This document shows positions 36,224 through 46,057 of a DNA stretch of 64,000 nt, one piece after another. The stretch lies in assembly GCA_947381965.1 (NCBI GenBank), contig CANCXX010000018.1, positions 19,334-83,333 on the forward strand. The letters run 5' to 3'. A program made the translations under genes and the position numbers. Below the pieces are notes generated by a model. The model was not told where the DNA came from. It searched no databases and saw only the letters and a list, made by a program, of their open reading frames with translations. Positions within the stretch are counted from its first letter, which is position 1, and each line of letters begins with the position of its first letter. The stretch comes from an uncultured bacterium (GTDB lineage: Bacteria > Bacillota > Clostridia > Lachnospirales > Lachnospiraceae).

Positions 36224-39106
36224 TTGGATAAGTATGAATACAAAGTACGTGCTGACGAAATCAAATCCCTTATTTCAGAAGGGGAATATGCCCAGGCTGC
36301 TAAAATAGCGGATTCTATTGACTGGCGAAGAGTAAAAAGCGTTATGATGCTTTGCACAGTCAGCGATTTATACAAAATAAACAGACGGTATGAAGACAGC
36401 AGGGATATTCTTTTGCTTGCCTATGAGAGGCATACAGGAGGACGTCTGATTGTCTATTCCTTATGTGAATTATCCATTAAATTGGGAGAATATGTACAGG
36501 CGCTTGAGTATTACAAAGAGTTTGTGCAGCTGGCGCCAAAAGACAGCGGAAGATATGTTCTCCAATATAAGTTATATGAAGCCCAGGAAGTAAGTCTGGA
36601 AGAAAGAATTGAGGTACTGGAAGAATTAAAAAAACGGGATTACCGTGAAAAATGGGCATATGAGCTTGCTTATTTATATCACAGAGTCGGTCTTACCTCC
36701 AAATGTGTGGAAGAATGTGATGAAATGTTTCTTTGGTTTGGAGAGGGAAGACATGTATTAAAGGCGCTTGAACTTAAGATGCTTCATGAGCCTTTAAGCG
36801 CTGAACAGCAGGTAAAATACGAACAAATGAAACAGACAGGCGGATTCATCACACCAGACTATGTGGCAGATCAGCAGGCGATTCGTGAAAAGGTTGAAAC
36901 TCAGGCTGAAGAAGAAGAGGAAGAAGATGAAGAGGACGAGTTTAGTCTGGAGGAAAATATTCTCACAGAAAGTACCCAGGAAATTCCTGTAAAGGAAGAA
37001 ATGGATATACAGGTAAAGACGGTAGATGTGAGCCAGTATAATACAATCAATCTTCAAAAAGAACTGGCAGAAAGCATGAAGGAATTTTTGGAGGAAAATA
37101 AAACACGTGATTTACCTCCTGTTCCTGCTGCCCCGGTACAGGAAACGCCAAATTTAATGCAAACCCAGATTTATGAACCTGTAAAGGGGTTGGACAGCCG
37201 GACAAATGCAGGAGAAAAGATACAGCCCTGGGACAGGAATATTAATCTGAACAGGGAAACAGGTGAAATTCAAATAATTGCAGAAAATGAATTGGAGGAA
37301 ATTGGAGAAGAAGATTATGCGGAACCGCCTGTTTTAAAGGAAAAAAATGAAACTAATGGTTCTGAAGAAATATTTTTTGGAAATACAGAGGAAGTCAATA
37401 TACAGGATGTGGTTTCTGAATTAAACAGAAAAAATGATTTAAAAACACCATTTTCTCCGATAAATGAGCAGGTCCAAATGCCGGAAGGACCCGTAATTGA
37501 AGAAGAGCCCCAAAGGAAGAGCGATCCTTCCTTTGCGGCAGCCAGTCCTAATCCTGCAATTAGTAATACAGGAATAATACGGACATTTCATAAACCTTCC
37601 GGGTATGATAATCTGCTTTCACAGGAATATGACGGACAGATATCTTTGGTAATTCCGGAACAGGAAAAAGTGGAAAAACAAATTACCGGACAGCTTAGTA
37701 TTGAAGATATTATGGCTGAATGGGAAAAAATGAAACAGGACAGTGAACGTAAACGGATGGATGAAATCCGCAAACGTGTTCATCAACAGACAGATACGCT
37801 TTTTGCTGATTTTGACGAGGCAACCAAAACTGGTCTTTTGGAAGAACTGGAAAAAGCAATGGTTACCGCAGCCATAAGAGAAGAGAAACAAAAAGCGGCT
37901 AAAGAGCGGCCAAAGGTTGTAAAAATGGCAACCTTACACCAGAAAATGGAGGAAGAGAAGGAAGAAGAAAAAAAACCTTTGCGGCTTTCCGAGGAAGAAT
38001 TGCCGGTAACGGATGATAAGGAAGAGGTATTAGAAATTACAGAAATTCCGGAAGTGGAAGAAACAGAAGAAGAGGCAGAATTTGCAGAGGAACTTCCCAA
38101 AAAACAAAAAGTTGAAGAGATACAAGAAAGTGAACCTTCTAAGACAGAGGAATTAAAGGAAGAAATAAAAAAGACTCCAAAGAAAAAAGTTAAGAAAAAA
38201 CCGGAGCAAAAATTTCAAAATAAAGAACCGAATATAAAAACCGATTCAGAAATTCAGGAAGAACAGGCTATAAAGGAAGACAACACTTCTAATGCGCCAG
38301 CACCGGCTAAAAAACAGAAAGAGGCGGAGGAAGAAGGAGAAAGCAGGTATTCTTCCAGGGAAATGTCAAATGGTGAGAGAGAGCAGTTTGCACCATTTAT
38401 CCACCATAAGCGTACAAGAAAACAAATTGTGGAGGCAATTGATAACATCAGTCTTGCGTCTTATACAGGAAATGTGATAATCACAGGCGAAGAGGGAACA
38501 GGAACGACAGATCTTGCAAAACGTCTGGTAAAAGAAGTACAGCTTTCAGACAGTAACTTTTCCGGAAAAATGGCGAAGATTTCTGGTGCAACAATGAATA
38601 AAAAAGATATAGGCGCAACATTATCAAGACTTTCCGGTGGCGCTCTGATTATTGAGGCAGCCACTTCCATGAAAAATGCTACGGTAGAACAGTTATTAAA
38701 GGAGTTGAATCAGGAGGAAAGAGGCCTGATTATCCTTCTTGAGGATACGAAGCCCAAAATAAATGATTTTCTTGCTAAGCACCCGGATTTGGAAAAGACC
38801 TTTAATCTGCGGGTGGATGTGGAGGCATTGGATGACCAGACGCTTGTAAAATACGCAAAAAAGTATGCCCTTGAACAGGAGTATTCCATTGACGAACTTG
38901 GAATACTGGCACTACATACAAGAATAGCTGATATGCAGACAAGCGATCATGAAGTCACTCTTGCAGAGATAGAAGAACTGATAGATGAAGCGATTTACTA
39001 TGCAGATAAAAAAACGCCGAAACATTTTTTTGATGTTCTGTTAGGAAAAAGATATGACCAGGAGGATATGATAGTCCTTCGGGAAAATGATTTTATGCAC
39101 TATTAA
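36224..39106 (+). CDS. Large TPR / acidic linker / pseudo-AAA protein
   Basis: Protein of 960 residues in three parts. Residues 1-210 are TPR-like helices (EYAQAAKIADS, YVQALEYYKEFVQLAP). Residues about 225-715 are disordered and Glu/Lys/Pro-rich. The C-terminal 240 residues resemble an AAA+ ATPase: GEEGTGTT at 755-762 stands where Walker A GxxGxGKT belongs, with Thr761 replacing the essential lysine; a Walker B-like ALIIEAA has Glu811; a helical lid domain follows. ATP hydrolysis is therefore doubtful. GTG at 36206 is an alternative start, but TTG at 36224 has GGGGTG at the right distance. It precedes glgB by 18 bases. Function unknown; scaffold suggested. Confidence 0.75.
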   Translation: MDKYEYKVRADEIKSLISEGEYAQAAKIADSIDWRRVKSVMMLCTVSDLYKINRRYEDSRDILLLAYERHTGGRLIVYSLCELSIKLGEYVQALEYYKEFVQLAPKDSGRYVLQYKLYEAQEVSLEERIEVLEELKKRDYREKWAYELAYLYHRVGLTSKCVEECDEMFLWFGEGRHVLKALELKMLHEPLSAEQQVKYEQMKQTGGFITPDYVADQQAIREKVETQAEEEEEEDEEDEFSLEENILTESTQEIPVKEEMDIQVKTVDVSQYNTINLQKELAESMKEFLEENKTRDLPPVPAAPVQETPNLMQTQIYEPVKGLDSRTNAGEKIQPWDRNINLNRETGEIQIIAENELEEIGEEDYAEPPVLKEKNETNGSEEIFFGNTEEVNIQDVVSELNRKNDLKTPFSPINEQVQMPEGPVIEEEPQRKSDPSFAAASPNPAISNTGIIRTFHKPSGYDNLLSQEYDGQISLVIPEQEKVEKQITGQLSIEDIMAEWEKMKQDSERKRMDEIRKRVHQQTDTLFADFDEATKTGLLEELEKAMVTAAIREEKQKAAKERPKVVKMATLHQKMEEEKEEEKKPLRLSEEELPVTDDKEEVLEITEIPEVEETEEEAEFAEELPKKQKVEEIQESEPSKTEELKEEIKKTPKKKVKKKPEQKFQNKEPNIKTDSEIQEEQAIKEDNTSNAPAPAKKQKEAEEEGESRYSSREMSNGEREQFAPFIHHKRTRKQIVEAIDNISLASYTGNVIITGEEGTGTTDLAKRLVKEVQLSDSNFSGKMAKISGATMNKKDIGATLSRLSGGALIIEAATSMKNATVEQLLKELNQEERGLIILLEDTKPKINDFLAKHPDLEKTFNLRVDVEALDDQTLVKYAKKYALEQEYSIDELGILALHTRIADMQTSDHEVTLAEIEELIDEAIYYADKKTPKHFFDVLLGKRYDQEDMIVLRENDFMHY

Positions 39107-39124
39107 ATTGGGGGTTTTTAAAGT

Positions 39125-41044
39125 ATGGGAGAAACAAACAAAAAAACAGAAGCAGAGGTTTTTATTTCAGAGGCAGACCAGTATTTGTTTGCCCAAGGGA
39201 CACATTATGACATTTATAAGAAGTTAGGGGCTCATCTTACAACACAGGATGGAAAAAAGGGAATGTTTTTTGGCGTATGGGCGCCAAATGCGGCAAGTGT
39301 TCATGTGATAGGCACTTTTAATGGATGGAATGAAATGGCGAATCCAATGGAAAAGCTTGGCCCTGGTGGAATTTATTCTGCATTTATTGAAGGAGTGGGA
39401 ATACATGAGTTATATAAGTTTTTAATAACGACTCCCACAGGAGAAAAGCTTTATAAGGCGGATCCGTTTGCAAACAGCACAGAGCTTCGTCCGGGGACGG
39501 CCTCCCGTACCACTGATATTTCAGGGTTTAAATGGACAGATGATGGCTGGATGAAAGAACGATCAGGAAAGGATTATAATAAAGAACCTCTGGCAATATA
39601 TGAATGCCATATTGGATCATGGATGTGCCATCCAAGACCGGAGGAACAAAGGTTTTATAATTACCGGGAATTTGCTGACAGAATTGTGGAATATTTGAAG
39701 GAGATGAAATACACTCATATTGAGCTTATGGGTATTGCGGAATATCCTTTTGACGGTTCCTGGGGATATCAGGTGACAGGATATTACGCACCTACTTCCC
39801 GTTATGGGGAACCGGAAGATTTTATGTATCTTATCAATAAGCTTCATAAAAATAAAATAGGAGTGATACTTGACTGGGTTCCCGCCCACTTTGCAACAGA
39901 CGCCCACGGACTTGGACGTTTTGACGGACAATGTATTTTTGAAGATCCTGATCCCAGGAAAGGTGAACACCCGGATTGGGGGACTAAGATTTTTAATTAT
40001 GGAAAGACAGAGGTTAAAAATTTCCTTATAGCAAATGTATTATTTTGGATTAAGGAGTATCATATTGATGGAATCCGGGTAGATGCAGTAGCTTCCATGC
40101 TGTATTTAGATTATGGAAAACAGGATGGACAGTGGGTTCCCAATAAATATGGCGGAAACAAAAATCTGGAAGCAATTGAATTTTTTAAGCACCTGAATTC
40201 TGTTGTGCTTGGTACTTATCCGGGATTTCTGACAATTGCGGAAGAATCCACGGCATGGCCTCATGTAACCGGAAAGGTGGAAGAAGAGGGACTTGGATTT
40301 TCTTTTAAGTGGAATATGGGATGGATGCACGATTTTTGCGAGTATATGAAACTGGACCCTTATTTCAGAAAAGACAATCACTATGCAATGACTTTTGCAA
40401 TGTCCTATAACGACAGCGAAAATTATATTCTTCCGCTCTCCCATGATGAAGTGGTGCATTTAAAATGTTCCATGGTAAATAAAATGCCTGGTTATACAGT
40501 TGATAAGTATGCAAATTTACGCTGTGGCTATACTTATATGTTTGGACATGCAGGGAAAAAGCTTCTCTTTATGGGGCAGGATTTTGGTCAGGAAAGAGAA
40601 TGGAGCGAGGAGAGAGAACTTGACTGGTATTTACTTGGTGAAGATTTAAACAAAGGACTGCACGAATATGTAAAGGAGCTTTTAAAGATTTATAGAAAAT
40701 ATCCTTGTATGTATGAATTTGATAATTGTTGGGATGGGTTTGAGTGGATGAATTGCGATGACAAGGACAGAAGCACTTTCAGTTTTGTCAGAAAAGCTTC
40801 AAACGGCAAAAACAGTCTTTTGTTTATTATTAATATGACGCCTATTGACTGGGAAGATTATGAACTGGGTGTTCCGGTGAAGAAAAAATATAAATTGCTG
40901 CTAAATAGCGCTGAAGAAAAATTTGGCGGAAGCGGCGCTGTTATTCCCAAGGAGCTGACGGCTGTAAAGGGTGAATGCGATTATAAAGATTATTACATCA
41001 GTTTTCATCTTCCTGCCTATGCTGCGGCGATATTTGTTTTTTAG
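39125..41044 (+). CDS. glgB: 1,4-alpha-glucan branching enzyme
   Basis: Glycogen branching enzyme of 639 residues that cuts alpha-1,4 chains and rejoins them as alpha-1,6 branches. An N-terminal CBM48 domain (about 25-125; VWAPNAASVHVIGTFNGW) precedes a GH13 barrel with the nucleophile Asp320 in GIRVDAVASM, acid/base Glu373 or Glu374 in IAEESTAWP, and Asp441 in LSHDEVVH; the C-terminal beta domain ends in AAAIFVF. No other glycogen gene is nearby. It shares a transcript with the TPR/pseudo-AAA gene. The C-terminal part lacks extensions, so it is a standard short-form enzyme. Confidence 0.93.
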   Translation: MGETNKKTEAEVFISEADQYLFAQGTHYDIYKKLGAHLTTQDGKKGMFFGVWAPNAASVHVIGTFNGWNEMANPMEKLGPGGIYSAFIEGVGIHELYKFLITTPTGEKLYKADPFANSTELRPGTASRTTDISGFKWTDDGWMKERSGKDYNKEPLAIYECHIGSWMCHPRPEEQRFYNYREFADRIVEYLKEMKYTHIELMGIAEYPFDGSWGYQVTGYYAPTSRYGEPEDFMYLINKLHKNKIGVILDWVPAHFATDAHGLGRFDGQCIFEDPDPRKGEHPDWGTKIFNYGKTEVKNFLIANVLFWIKEYHIDGIRVDAVASMLYLDYGKQDGQWVPNKYGGNKNLEAIEFFKHLNSVVLGTYPGFLTIAEESTAWPHVTGKVEEEGLGFSFKWNMGWMHDFCEYMKLDPYFRKDNHYAMTFAMSYNDSENYILPLSHDEVVHLKCSMVNKMPGYTVDKYANLRCGYTYMFGHAGKKLLFMGQDFGQEREWSEERELDWYLLGEDLNKGLHEYVKELLKIYRKYPCMYEFDNCWDGFEWMNCDDKDRSTFSFVRKASNGKNSLLFIINMTPIDWEDYELGVPVKKKYKLLLNSAEEKFGGSGAVIPKELTAVKGECDYKDYYISFHLPAYAAAIFVF

Positions 41045-41051
41045 TAAGCAT

Positions 41052-41078
41052 TAAGAAAAAGAAAAGATATGCCGAAAT
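41052..41078 (+). promoter_or_regulatory. Candidate flagellar (sigma-28/SigD-like) promoter
   Basis: TAAG (41052-41055), 15 bases, then GCCGAAAT (41071-41078) closely resembles the flagellar sigma consensus TAAA-N15-GCCGATAA. It precedes the DUF6240-flagellin-fliS genes by about 190 bases, but a hairpin lies directly downstream, so its use is uncertain. Confidence 0.45.
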
Positions 41079-41081
41079 AAA

Positions 41082-41117
41082 GGGTGAATGTATCGTAACG
41101 TACATTCACTCTTTGTT
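41082..41117 (+). terminator. Terminator after glgB
   Basis: GGGTGAATGTA (41082-41092) pairs with TACATTCACTC (41101-41111, one G-U) around an 8-base loop, followed by TTTGTTT. It ends the glgB transcript before the flagellin region. Confidence 0.75.
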
Positions 41118-41270
41118 TATGCGCATGGACATCCAAAGAAAATAGAAGATAATAAAAGATAAAGCTGAGGAATGTGTGATGTAGCCGGGAGAGCATTCTT
41201 TCCTGTATGATAGCAAAGAGGTTAAGGTGCCGGGAATGGAAATTAAGAATAAAAATTAGGATGGTTGTTT
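41118..41270. other. Leader region before the DUF6240 gene
   Basis: About 150 bases of AT-rich sequence lie between the glgB terminator and the DUF6240 start codon. I looked for a cyclic-di-GMP riboswitch core and for a second flagellar promoter and found neither with acceptable spacing. Confidence 0.5.
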
Positions 41271-44200
41271 ATGAATATTTTACTGGATGGTGCACAAGCG
41301 GCACAGGCGTATACAGGCGCAGACAGGGAAATAACTTCATGCCGTACTGCCAGAGATGGAGGCGTTGCGGGAACGGACAGTTTTGTGTTGGATATTGCGG
41401 GAACTGTTATGGATAATGGTGCATATGCGCAGCATGGACGGACTGCTGAGGAGGTTATGCAGGAAGCAGGACAGGAAAATCTTACTGCCCAGCGGAATTA
41501 TATGGCAGTAATGTCTAATACTATGTCGGACGAAGACTTTGCAAAATTACAGGAAGAGGGTTTTCATCCTGGAAGTACGGATATTGAGACGGTAGTAACT
41601 ATTGTTGATGAGATTAAGGCGGCGCTTGCAAAGGGCGGAACACATGTAGAAGGATACACAGATACCATCAGTGATGAAGTTCTTAAAGATATTGTGGGAA
41701 GCGAAGCTTTTGCAAATGAGCTGAAAAAACAGTTTTCAGACAAAGATATTCCGCTTACAAAGGAAAATATTGCCGCAGTAACAGAAGCATTTCATATATT
41801 GACACAGGCGGGTATACCTACCGATGGCAGTGTGAAATATATGGTTGAAAACAATTTAGACCCTACACCTGAAAATTTTTATATGGCCAAGTTTTCGGCC
41901 CAGGGGGAAGGGGACCGTCAGGGGAAAGGTTATTATGCGGCAGGAGGCATAAATGGATATTATGCGAAAAAGCCTGAAGAGATCGATTTTAACAAACTTC
42001 TTCCTCAGATGGAGAAAGTGATAGAAGAAGCAGGGTATACGGTAGATGATGAAAGCCTTGGCAGGGCAAAGTGGCTGATAGAGAAGGGAATTCCTTTAAC
42101 GTCAGACACGTTTTCTCTTTTAAGCGATATCAGGCAGCAGCATTTTCCTGTAACCTATGAAGAATTTTTGTCGGCGGCGTCCTGTGCAGTTGCCGATGGG
42201 GTGAGTCCTGCAAAAGCGGATTTGGGAAGAAATGAAACTTTTGCAGAGCAGGCGGCAGAGCTTGTGGAAAAAACGGCTGCTATAGAAGACCAGGCGGCGG
42301 ATATTATTATGGCAAGGGATTTACCCCTTACATTAAAAAATCTGCTGGCGGCCCATGATGAAATATTACATGGCTATATAAAGATTGAAGTGGAAGAATC
42401 CTGGGAAATTAACATACGGGGACGCAGGATATTAGAGGAAGTCAGGCTTTCCATGACAGTAGAGGCCAACTTAAAGCTTCTAAGGAGTGGGTTCCAGATA
42501 GAAACATCACCTTTGGAAAAACTGGTGGATCGGTTAAAGGAAGCGGAAAACAGCTTTGCAAAGTCTTTAATGGGTCAGATAGGCAATGAAGAAGCAAAAG
42601 GAAAAGTTTCTTTATATCGGGAAACTCTTAAAGTAATACAGGGAATACAGTCATCACCAGCAGCAATAGCCGCAAAAATATCAGTTACGGATACTTTAAG
42701 GGATGTCTATAATTATGGCGGCAGCCAGAGTCTGGCCTATGAAAAAGCAGGTGAAAGCTATGAGGCAATGATGACAGCTCCCCGCAGGGATATGGGTGAT
42801 TCTATACAGAAGGCTTTTAGAAATGTAGATGATATTCTGCAAGATATGGATTTAGAGCTTTCCGATTCAAACAGACGCGCTGTAAGGATACTTGGATATA
42901 ACAGAATAGAAATTACAGAAGAAAATATTCGTCAGGTGAAAGAAAAAGATGAACTGCTGTGCAGTGTTGTAAATGAGATGAAGCCTGGCAGGGTATTAAA
43001 TATGATTCGGGAAGGGGTAAATCCTCTTACCATGTTACTGGAGGAATTAAAGGATTATTTAGGCGGACAGCAGGACATGGCAGAAGAAATGGAGTCCTAC
43101 AGCCGGTTTTTGTATAAACTGGAAAAGCAAAAGGGTATTTCGGAAGAGGAAAGAAGCGCTTATATTGGTATATACAGGCTGGTAAAACAGATAGAAAAAG
43201 CGGATGATGCCGCCATAGGCGCTTTATGGCAGACAGGAGCTGAATTTACACTTGGTAATCTTTTAAGCGCTCTTCGCAGCAGCAGGCGCGGGTCAATGGA
43301 TTATTCTGTAGATGATAAATTTGGCGGCATTCAGGCTAAAGATACTGGAAAAGAAAGCATCAGCAGTCAGATTGCAAAGGGATACGAAAATGTAATTTCA
43401 GAAAACCAACAGGAATGGAGCCAGCTGCTTGATGAAGCAGGAAGCGAAGAAGCTGGAAAAGAGTTTGACCATATGGTTTATGAACAGGTCCGCAGCGCCG
43501 TAAAATCGGAAGCGGAAGTGCTGAAACATCTTACGGACTATAATGAACCTGTTACAGCGGATAATCTTCTTATGGCAGCAAATCTTTTGAAGAATCCAAA
43601 GGAAACCTGGCAGAAATTTAAGAAACTTAAAGAACAGGAAAACAAACAGCCGGAAGAAGAAGATGTTTCTCTTAATGAAGCAGGGGATGCGGTAGTTCAG
43701 GCGCTAAACAGCCGGGAAGAGGCTGGAAAAGCATATGGAAATATGCAGGAAACTCTTCATAAAATGCTTGAAAAAATGGCATTTTCCGGGTCCTATGGAG
43801 GGTTGGACGTAAGGGCAATGAGCACCCTGTATAAGCAGATAAGGTTTATGGGGAACATGGCAAGGGAAGAAAATTACGAAATACCAACAGAGATTGGAGG
43901 CAGTCTTACATCTATTAACCTTAAGATTATACATAATGGACAAAAGGAAAGTAAAGTTGCAGTAGCTTTTGAATTGCAGGCATTCGGTAAAACAGCGGCA
44001 GAATTTAAAATGACAAGTAAAGGGCTGACAGGTTTTTGTATCTGCAGTAAAAAGGAAGGGACAAATCTTCTTAAGGAAAACGACGGACTTTTGAAAGAAA
44101 AGTTTGGCAGGGAACAGATACAGACAGCAGAACTTTATTTTATAACTGGTGACAGTCTGGATCTGGCAGAATTCTCCTTAAAGGAAACAGATAAACGTCA

Positions 44201-44309
44201 GCCAGGGGACGATTCAGGGCTCCTTTACCGGGCGGCAAAAGCATTTATTGGGTTTGTACAGGAAACAGGCATAGAGAAAGGAAATAAAACATATGAAAAT
44301 CAATTATAA
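41271..44309 (+). CDS. DUF6240-like large protein, flagellar context
   Basis: Protein of 1012 residues, no signal peptide or membrane segment, rich in Glu, Ala and Lys and largely helical. Repeated units of the form 'I-P-L-T-x-E-N-I...' (DKDIPLTKENIAAV, EKGIPLTSDTFSLL, ARDLPLTLKNLLAA, NEPVTADNLLMAAN) recur through it, suggesting a repeat domain. The C-terminal 130 residues (SLTSINLKIIHNGQKESKVAVAFEL) resemble the hook-length-control FliK C-terminal fold, and the length and position fit DUF6240 proteins of Lachnospiraceae. Its last 17 bases overlap the flagellin start, so the genes are coupled. The ATG at 41271 has AGGA ten bases upstream. Precise role unknown. Confidence 0.7.
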   Translation: MNILLDGAQAAQAYTGADREITSCRTARDGGVAGTDSFVLDIAGTVMDNGAYAQHGRTAEEVMQEAGQENLTAQRNYMAVMSNTMSDEDFAKLQEEGFHPGSTDIETVVTIVDEIKAALAKGGTHVEGYTDTISDEVLKDIVGSEAFANELKKQFSDKDIPLTKENIAAVTEAFHILTQAGIPTDGSVKYMVENNLDPTPENFYMAKFSAQGEGDRQGKGYYAAGGINGYYAKKPEEIDFNKLLPQMEKVIEEAGYTVDDESLGRAKWLIEKGIPLTSDTFSLLSDIRQQHFPVTYEEFLSAASCAVADGVSPAKADLGRNETFAEQAAELVEKTAAIEDQAADIIMARDLPLTLKNLLAAHDEILHGYIKIEVEESWEINIRGRRILEEVRLSMTVEANLKLLRSGFQIETSPLEKLVDRLKEAENSFAKSLMGQIGNEEAKGKVSLYRETLKVIQGIQSSPAAIAAKISVTDTLRDVYNYGGSQSLAYEKAGESYEAMMTAPRRDMGDSIQKAFRNVDDILQDMDLELSDSNRRAVRILGYNRIEITEENIRQVKEKDELLCSVVNEMKPGRVLNMIREGVNPLTMLLEELKDYLGGQQDMAEEMESYSRFLYKLEKQKGISEEERSAYIGIYRLVKQIEKADDAAIGALWQTGAEFTLGNLLSALRSSRRGSMDYSVDDKFGGIQAKDTGKESISSQIAKGYENVISENQQEWSQLLDEAGSEEAGKEFDHMVYEQVRSAVKSEAEVLKHLTDYNEPVTADNLLMAANLLKNPKETWQKFKKLKEQENKQPEEEDVSLNEAGDAVVQALNSREEAGKAYGNMQETLHKMLEKMAFSGSYGGLDVRAMSTLYKQIRFMGNMAREENYEIPTEIGGSLTSINLKIIHNGQKESKVAVAFELQAFGKTAAEFKMTSKGLTGFCICSKKEGTNLLKENDGLLKEKFGREQIQTAELYFITGDSLDLAEFSLKETDKRQPGDDSGLLYRAAKAFIGFVQETGIEKGNKTYENQL

Positions 44310-45513
44310 CATTTCGGCAGCAATTGCCCTCAACTCATTAAACAGAAATGACAACCGTTTACAGAATTCCATGACAAGGTTATCCACTGGCTTTAAAATT
44401 AATTATTCAAAGGATAATCCTTCCGGTCTTGCCATGGCAAAGAGAATGAATGCTCAGATGGAAGGAATCAGTCAGGCAACCATGAATGCAGGAGACGGCG
44501 TGTCTATTATTGAGATTGCCGACGGAGCTATGTCAGAAATTCATGATATGCTGCAGAGAATTAACGAACTGGCAGTAAAAGCAAGTACAGGTGTTTTAAA
44601 GAATGACGACAGGGATATGATTGACAATGAAGTGCAGCAGCTTAAAAAAGAAATAACCCGAATTGCTAAAGATACGGAATTTAACGGACAAAGACTTTTA
44701 GATGGATCATTTGACCTTAGAGGATATACAACAAGTCAAACGGTGGATGGAACTGCTATGGGTACCCCCAGTGCAAAGATGCTTTATTATAGTGACGCTG
44801 TATTAAGCGGAAGCTACAATTTGGGGCTGGAAGTTACCTTTAACGCAGATGGAACTATAGATAATGAAGTGGATGCTAATGCGACTCCTCCCAAAACAGG
44901 AACACAGTTTTTGGGAATGACAGGAGCTGAAAAAGTTCCCAGTGATATTAAAGTTACAGGAGTAGATGGAAATATCGTTACATTAAAAGGAAGCGGGGAT
45001 TATGAATTAAGGGTCAGGGTTGAGATGCCGAATGACCCGGCAGTTACTGTTACTGCAGGCACTAAAGTGACGATTAATATAGGCATAGATTTGGAAGGCT
45101 TTGGGGCAATGGATCAGCAGATTGGCGCCAATGAAGGGCAGCAGCTTGCCATCAGAATTCCGGAAGTTTCTCTGGAAAATATGGGCATTGCATCAATTAC
45201 AATGACCGGCAAAACAGAGGAAGAAGGAGTTGCCAATGCCACAGATGCGCTTAGCAGAATGGGAGGTGCAATAAAATATGTATCCTCCGTCCGCAGTCGT
45301 CTTGGCGCATACCAGAATCGGCTGGAGCATACTATCAGCAGTCTGGACATTACCCATGAAAATGTGACAGCTGCTTATTCACGTATTATGGATACGGATA
45401 TGGCGGAAGAAATGACAGAATACACTACCATGCAGGTGCTGTCACAGGCAAGCACCTCTATGCTGGCACAGGCAAATGAAAGACCTTCCCAGGTACTTCA
45501 GCTGTTGCAGTAA
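44293..45513 (+). CDS. Flagellin
   Basis: Filament subunit of 406 residues. Conserved N-terminal D0/D1 helices (about 1-140; LNSLNRNDNRLQNSMTRLSTG and NPSGLAMAKRMNAQ), a variable central domain of about 150-310 rich in Thr, Gly and beta structure, and C-terminal D1/D0 helices (about 320-406; VRSRLGAYQNRLEHTISSLD and the terminal QVLQLLQ). GAAAGGA lies eight bases before the ATG, inside the end of the upstream gene. fliS follows 67 bases downstream. The C-terminal Gln tail is typical of flagellin, not of FlgL. The symbol hag or fliC is a naming choice. Confidence 0.92.
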   Translation: MKINYNISAAIALNSLNRNDNRLQNSMTRLSTGFKINYSKDNPSGLAMAKRMNAQMEGISQATMNAGDGVSIIEIADGAMSEIHDMLQRINELAVKASTGVLKNDDRDMIDNEVQQLKKEITRIAKDTEFNGQRLLDGSFDLRGYTTSQTVDGTAMGTPSAKMLYYSDAVLSGSYNLGLEVTFNADGTIDNEVDANATPPKTGTQFLGMTGAEKVPSDIKVTGVDGNIVTLKGSGDYELRVRVEMPNDPAVTVTAGTKVTINIGIDLEGFGAMDQQIGANEGQQLAIRIPEVSLENMGIASITMTGKTEEEGVANATDALSRMGGAIKYVSSVRSRLGAYQNRLEHTISSLDITHENVTAAYSRIMDTDMAEEMTEYTTMQVLSQASTSMLAQANERPSQVLQLLQ

Positions 45514-45580
45514 TAAATATAGGAATAAAAAGTGATTATTTGTACCGCGGAAGGTATCTGCGGTGTGCGGAGGCATTATA

Positions 45581-46057
45581 ATGACAAAGGAATTAAAGCA
45601 GCAGTATACACTTAAAATCACACAGGCAAATAAATCACAGTTGGTAGTGATTCTTTATGAGATGTTCCTGATTTATATTGATGAGGCAGGTCAGGCACAT
45701 GAAAAAAAAGACAGGGAAGGATTTAAAGAGGGCATCAGAAAAGCAAGAGGATGCCTGAATGAGTTAATGGCATCCCTGCATTTGGAATATGAACCTGCTA
45801 TGAATCTGCTTCAGCTTTATGTTTATGCTGGTAAAGAACTGGCAAAAGCAGATGTACGTAATAGTATGGAAGAGCTTTTACACATAAAGGCAATTATAGA
45901 AAAACTTCACAAAGCATATAAGGAAATCAGCAAGCAGGATAAGTCTGGTCCGGTAATGGCTAATACTCAGACAGTTTATGCCGGACTTACTTATGGAAAA
46001 AATACCCTGACAGAAAGTTTATCCGGTCAGGGAAGTAACCGGGGTTTCCGCGCTTAA
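45581..46057 (+). CDS. fliS: Flagellin chaperone FliS
   Basis: Cytosolic export chaperone of 158 residues that binds the C-terminus of flagellin and prevents early polymerisation. Four-helix FliS pattern: YTLKITQANKSQLVVILYEMFLIYIDEA near 9-36 and ARGCLNELMASLHLEYEPAM. ATG at 45581 has GGAGG eight bases upstream; GTG at 45563 is in frame but poorer. A small hairpin ACCGC/GCGGT (45544-45564) stands just before the ribosome site. The last 39 bases overlap the 3' end of the convergent DUF2508 gene. Confidence 0.88.
   Translation: MTKELKQQYTLKITQANKSQLVVILYEMFLIYIDEAGQAHEKKDREGFKEGIRKARGCLNELMASLHLEYEPAMNLLQLYVYAGKELAKADVRNSMEELLHIKAIIEKLHKAYKEISKQDKSGPVMANTQTVYAGLTYGKNTLTESLSGQGSNRGFRA

Noticed and set aside
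41118-41270. Cyclic-di-GMP riboswitch before the flagellin locus
   Set aside because: Neither the conserved GEMM core nor a matching stem arrangement is present.
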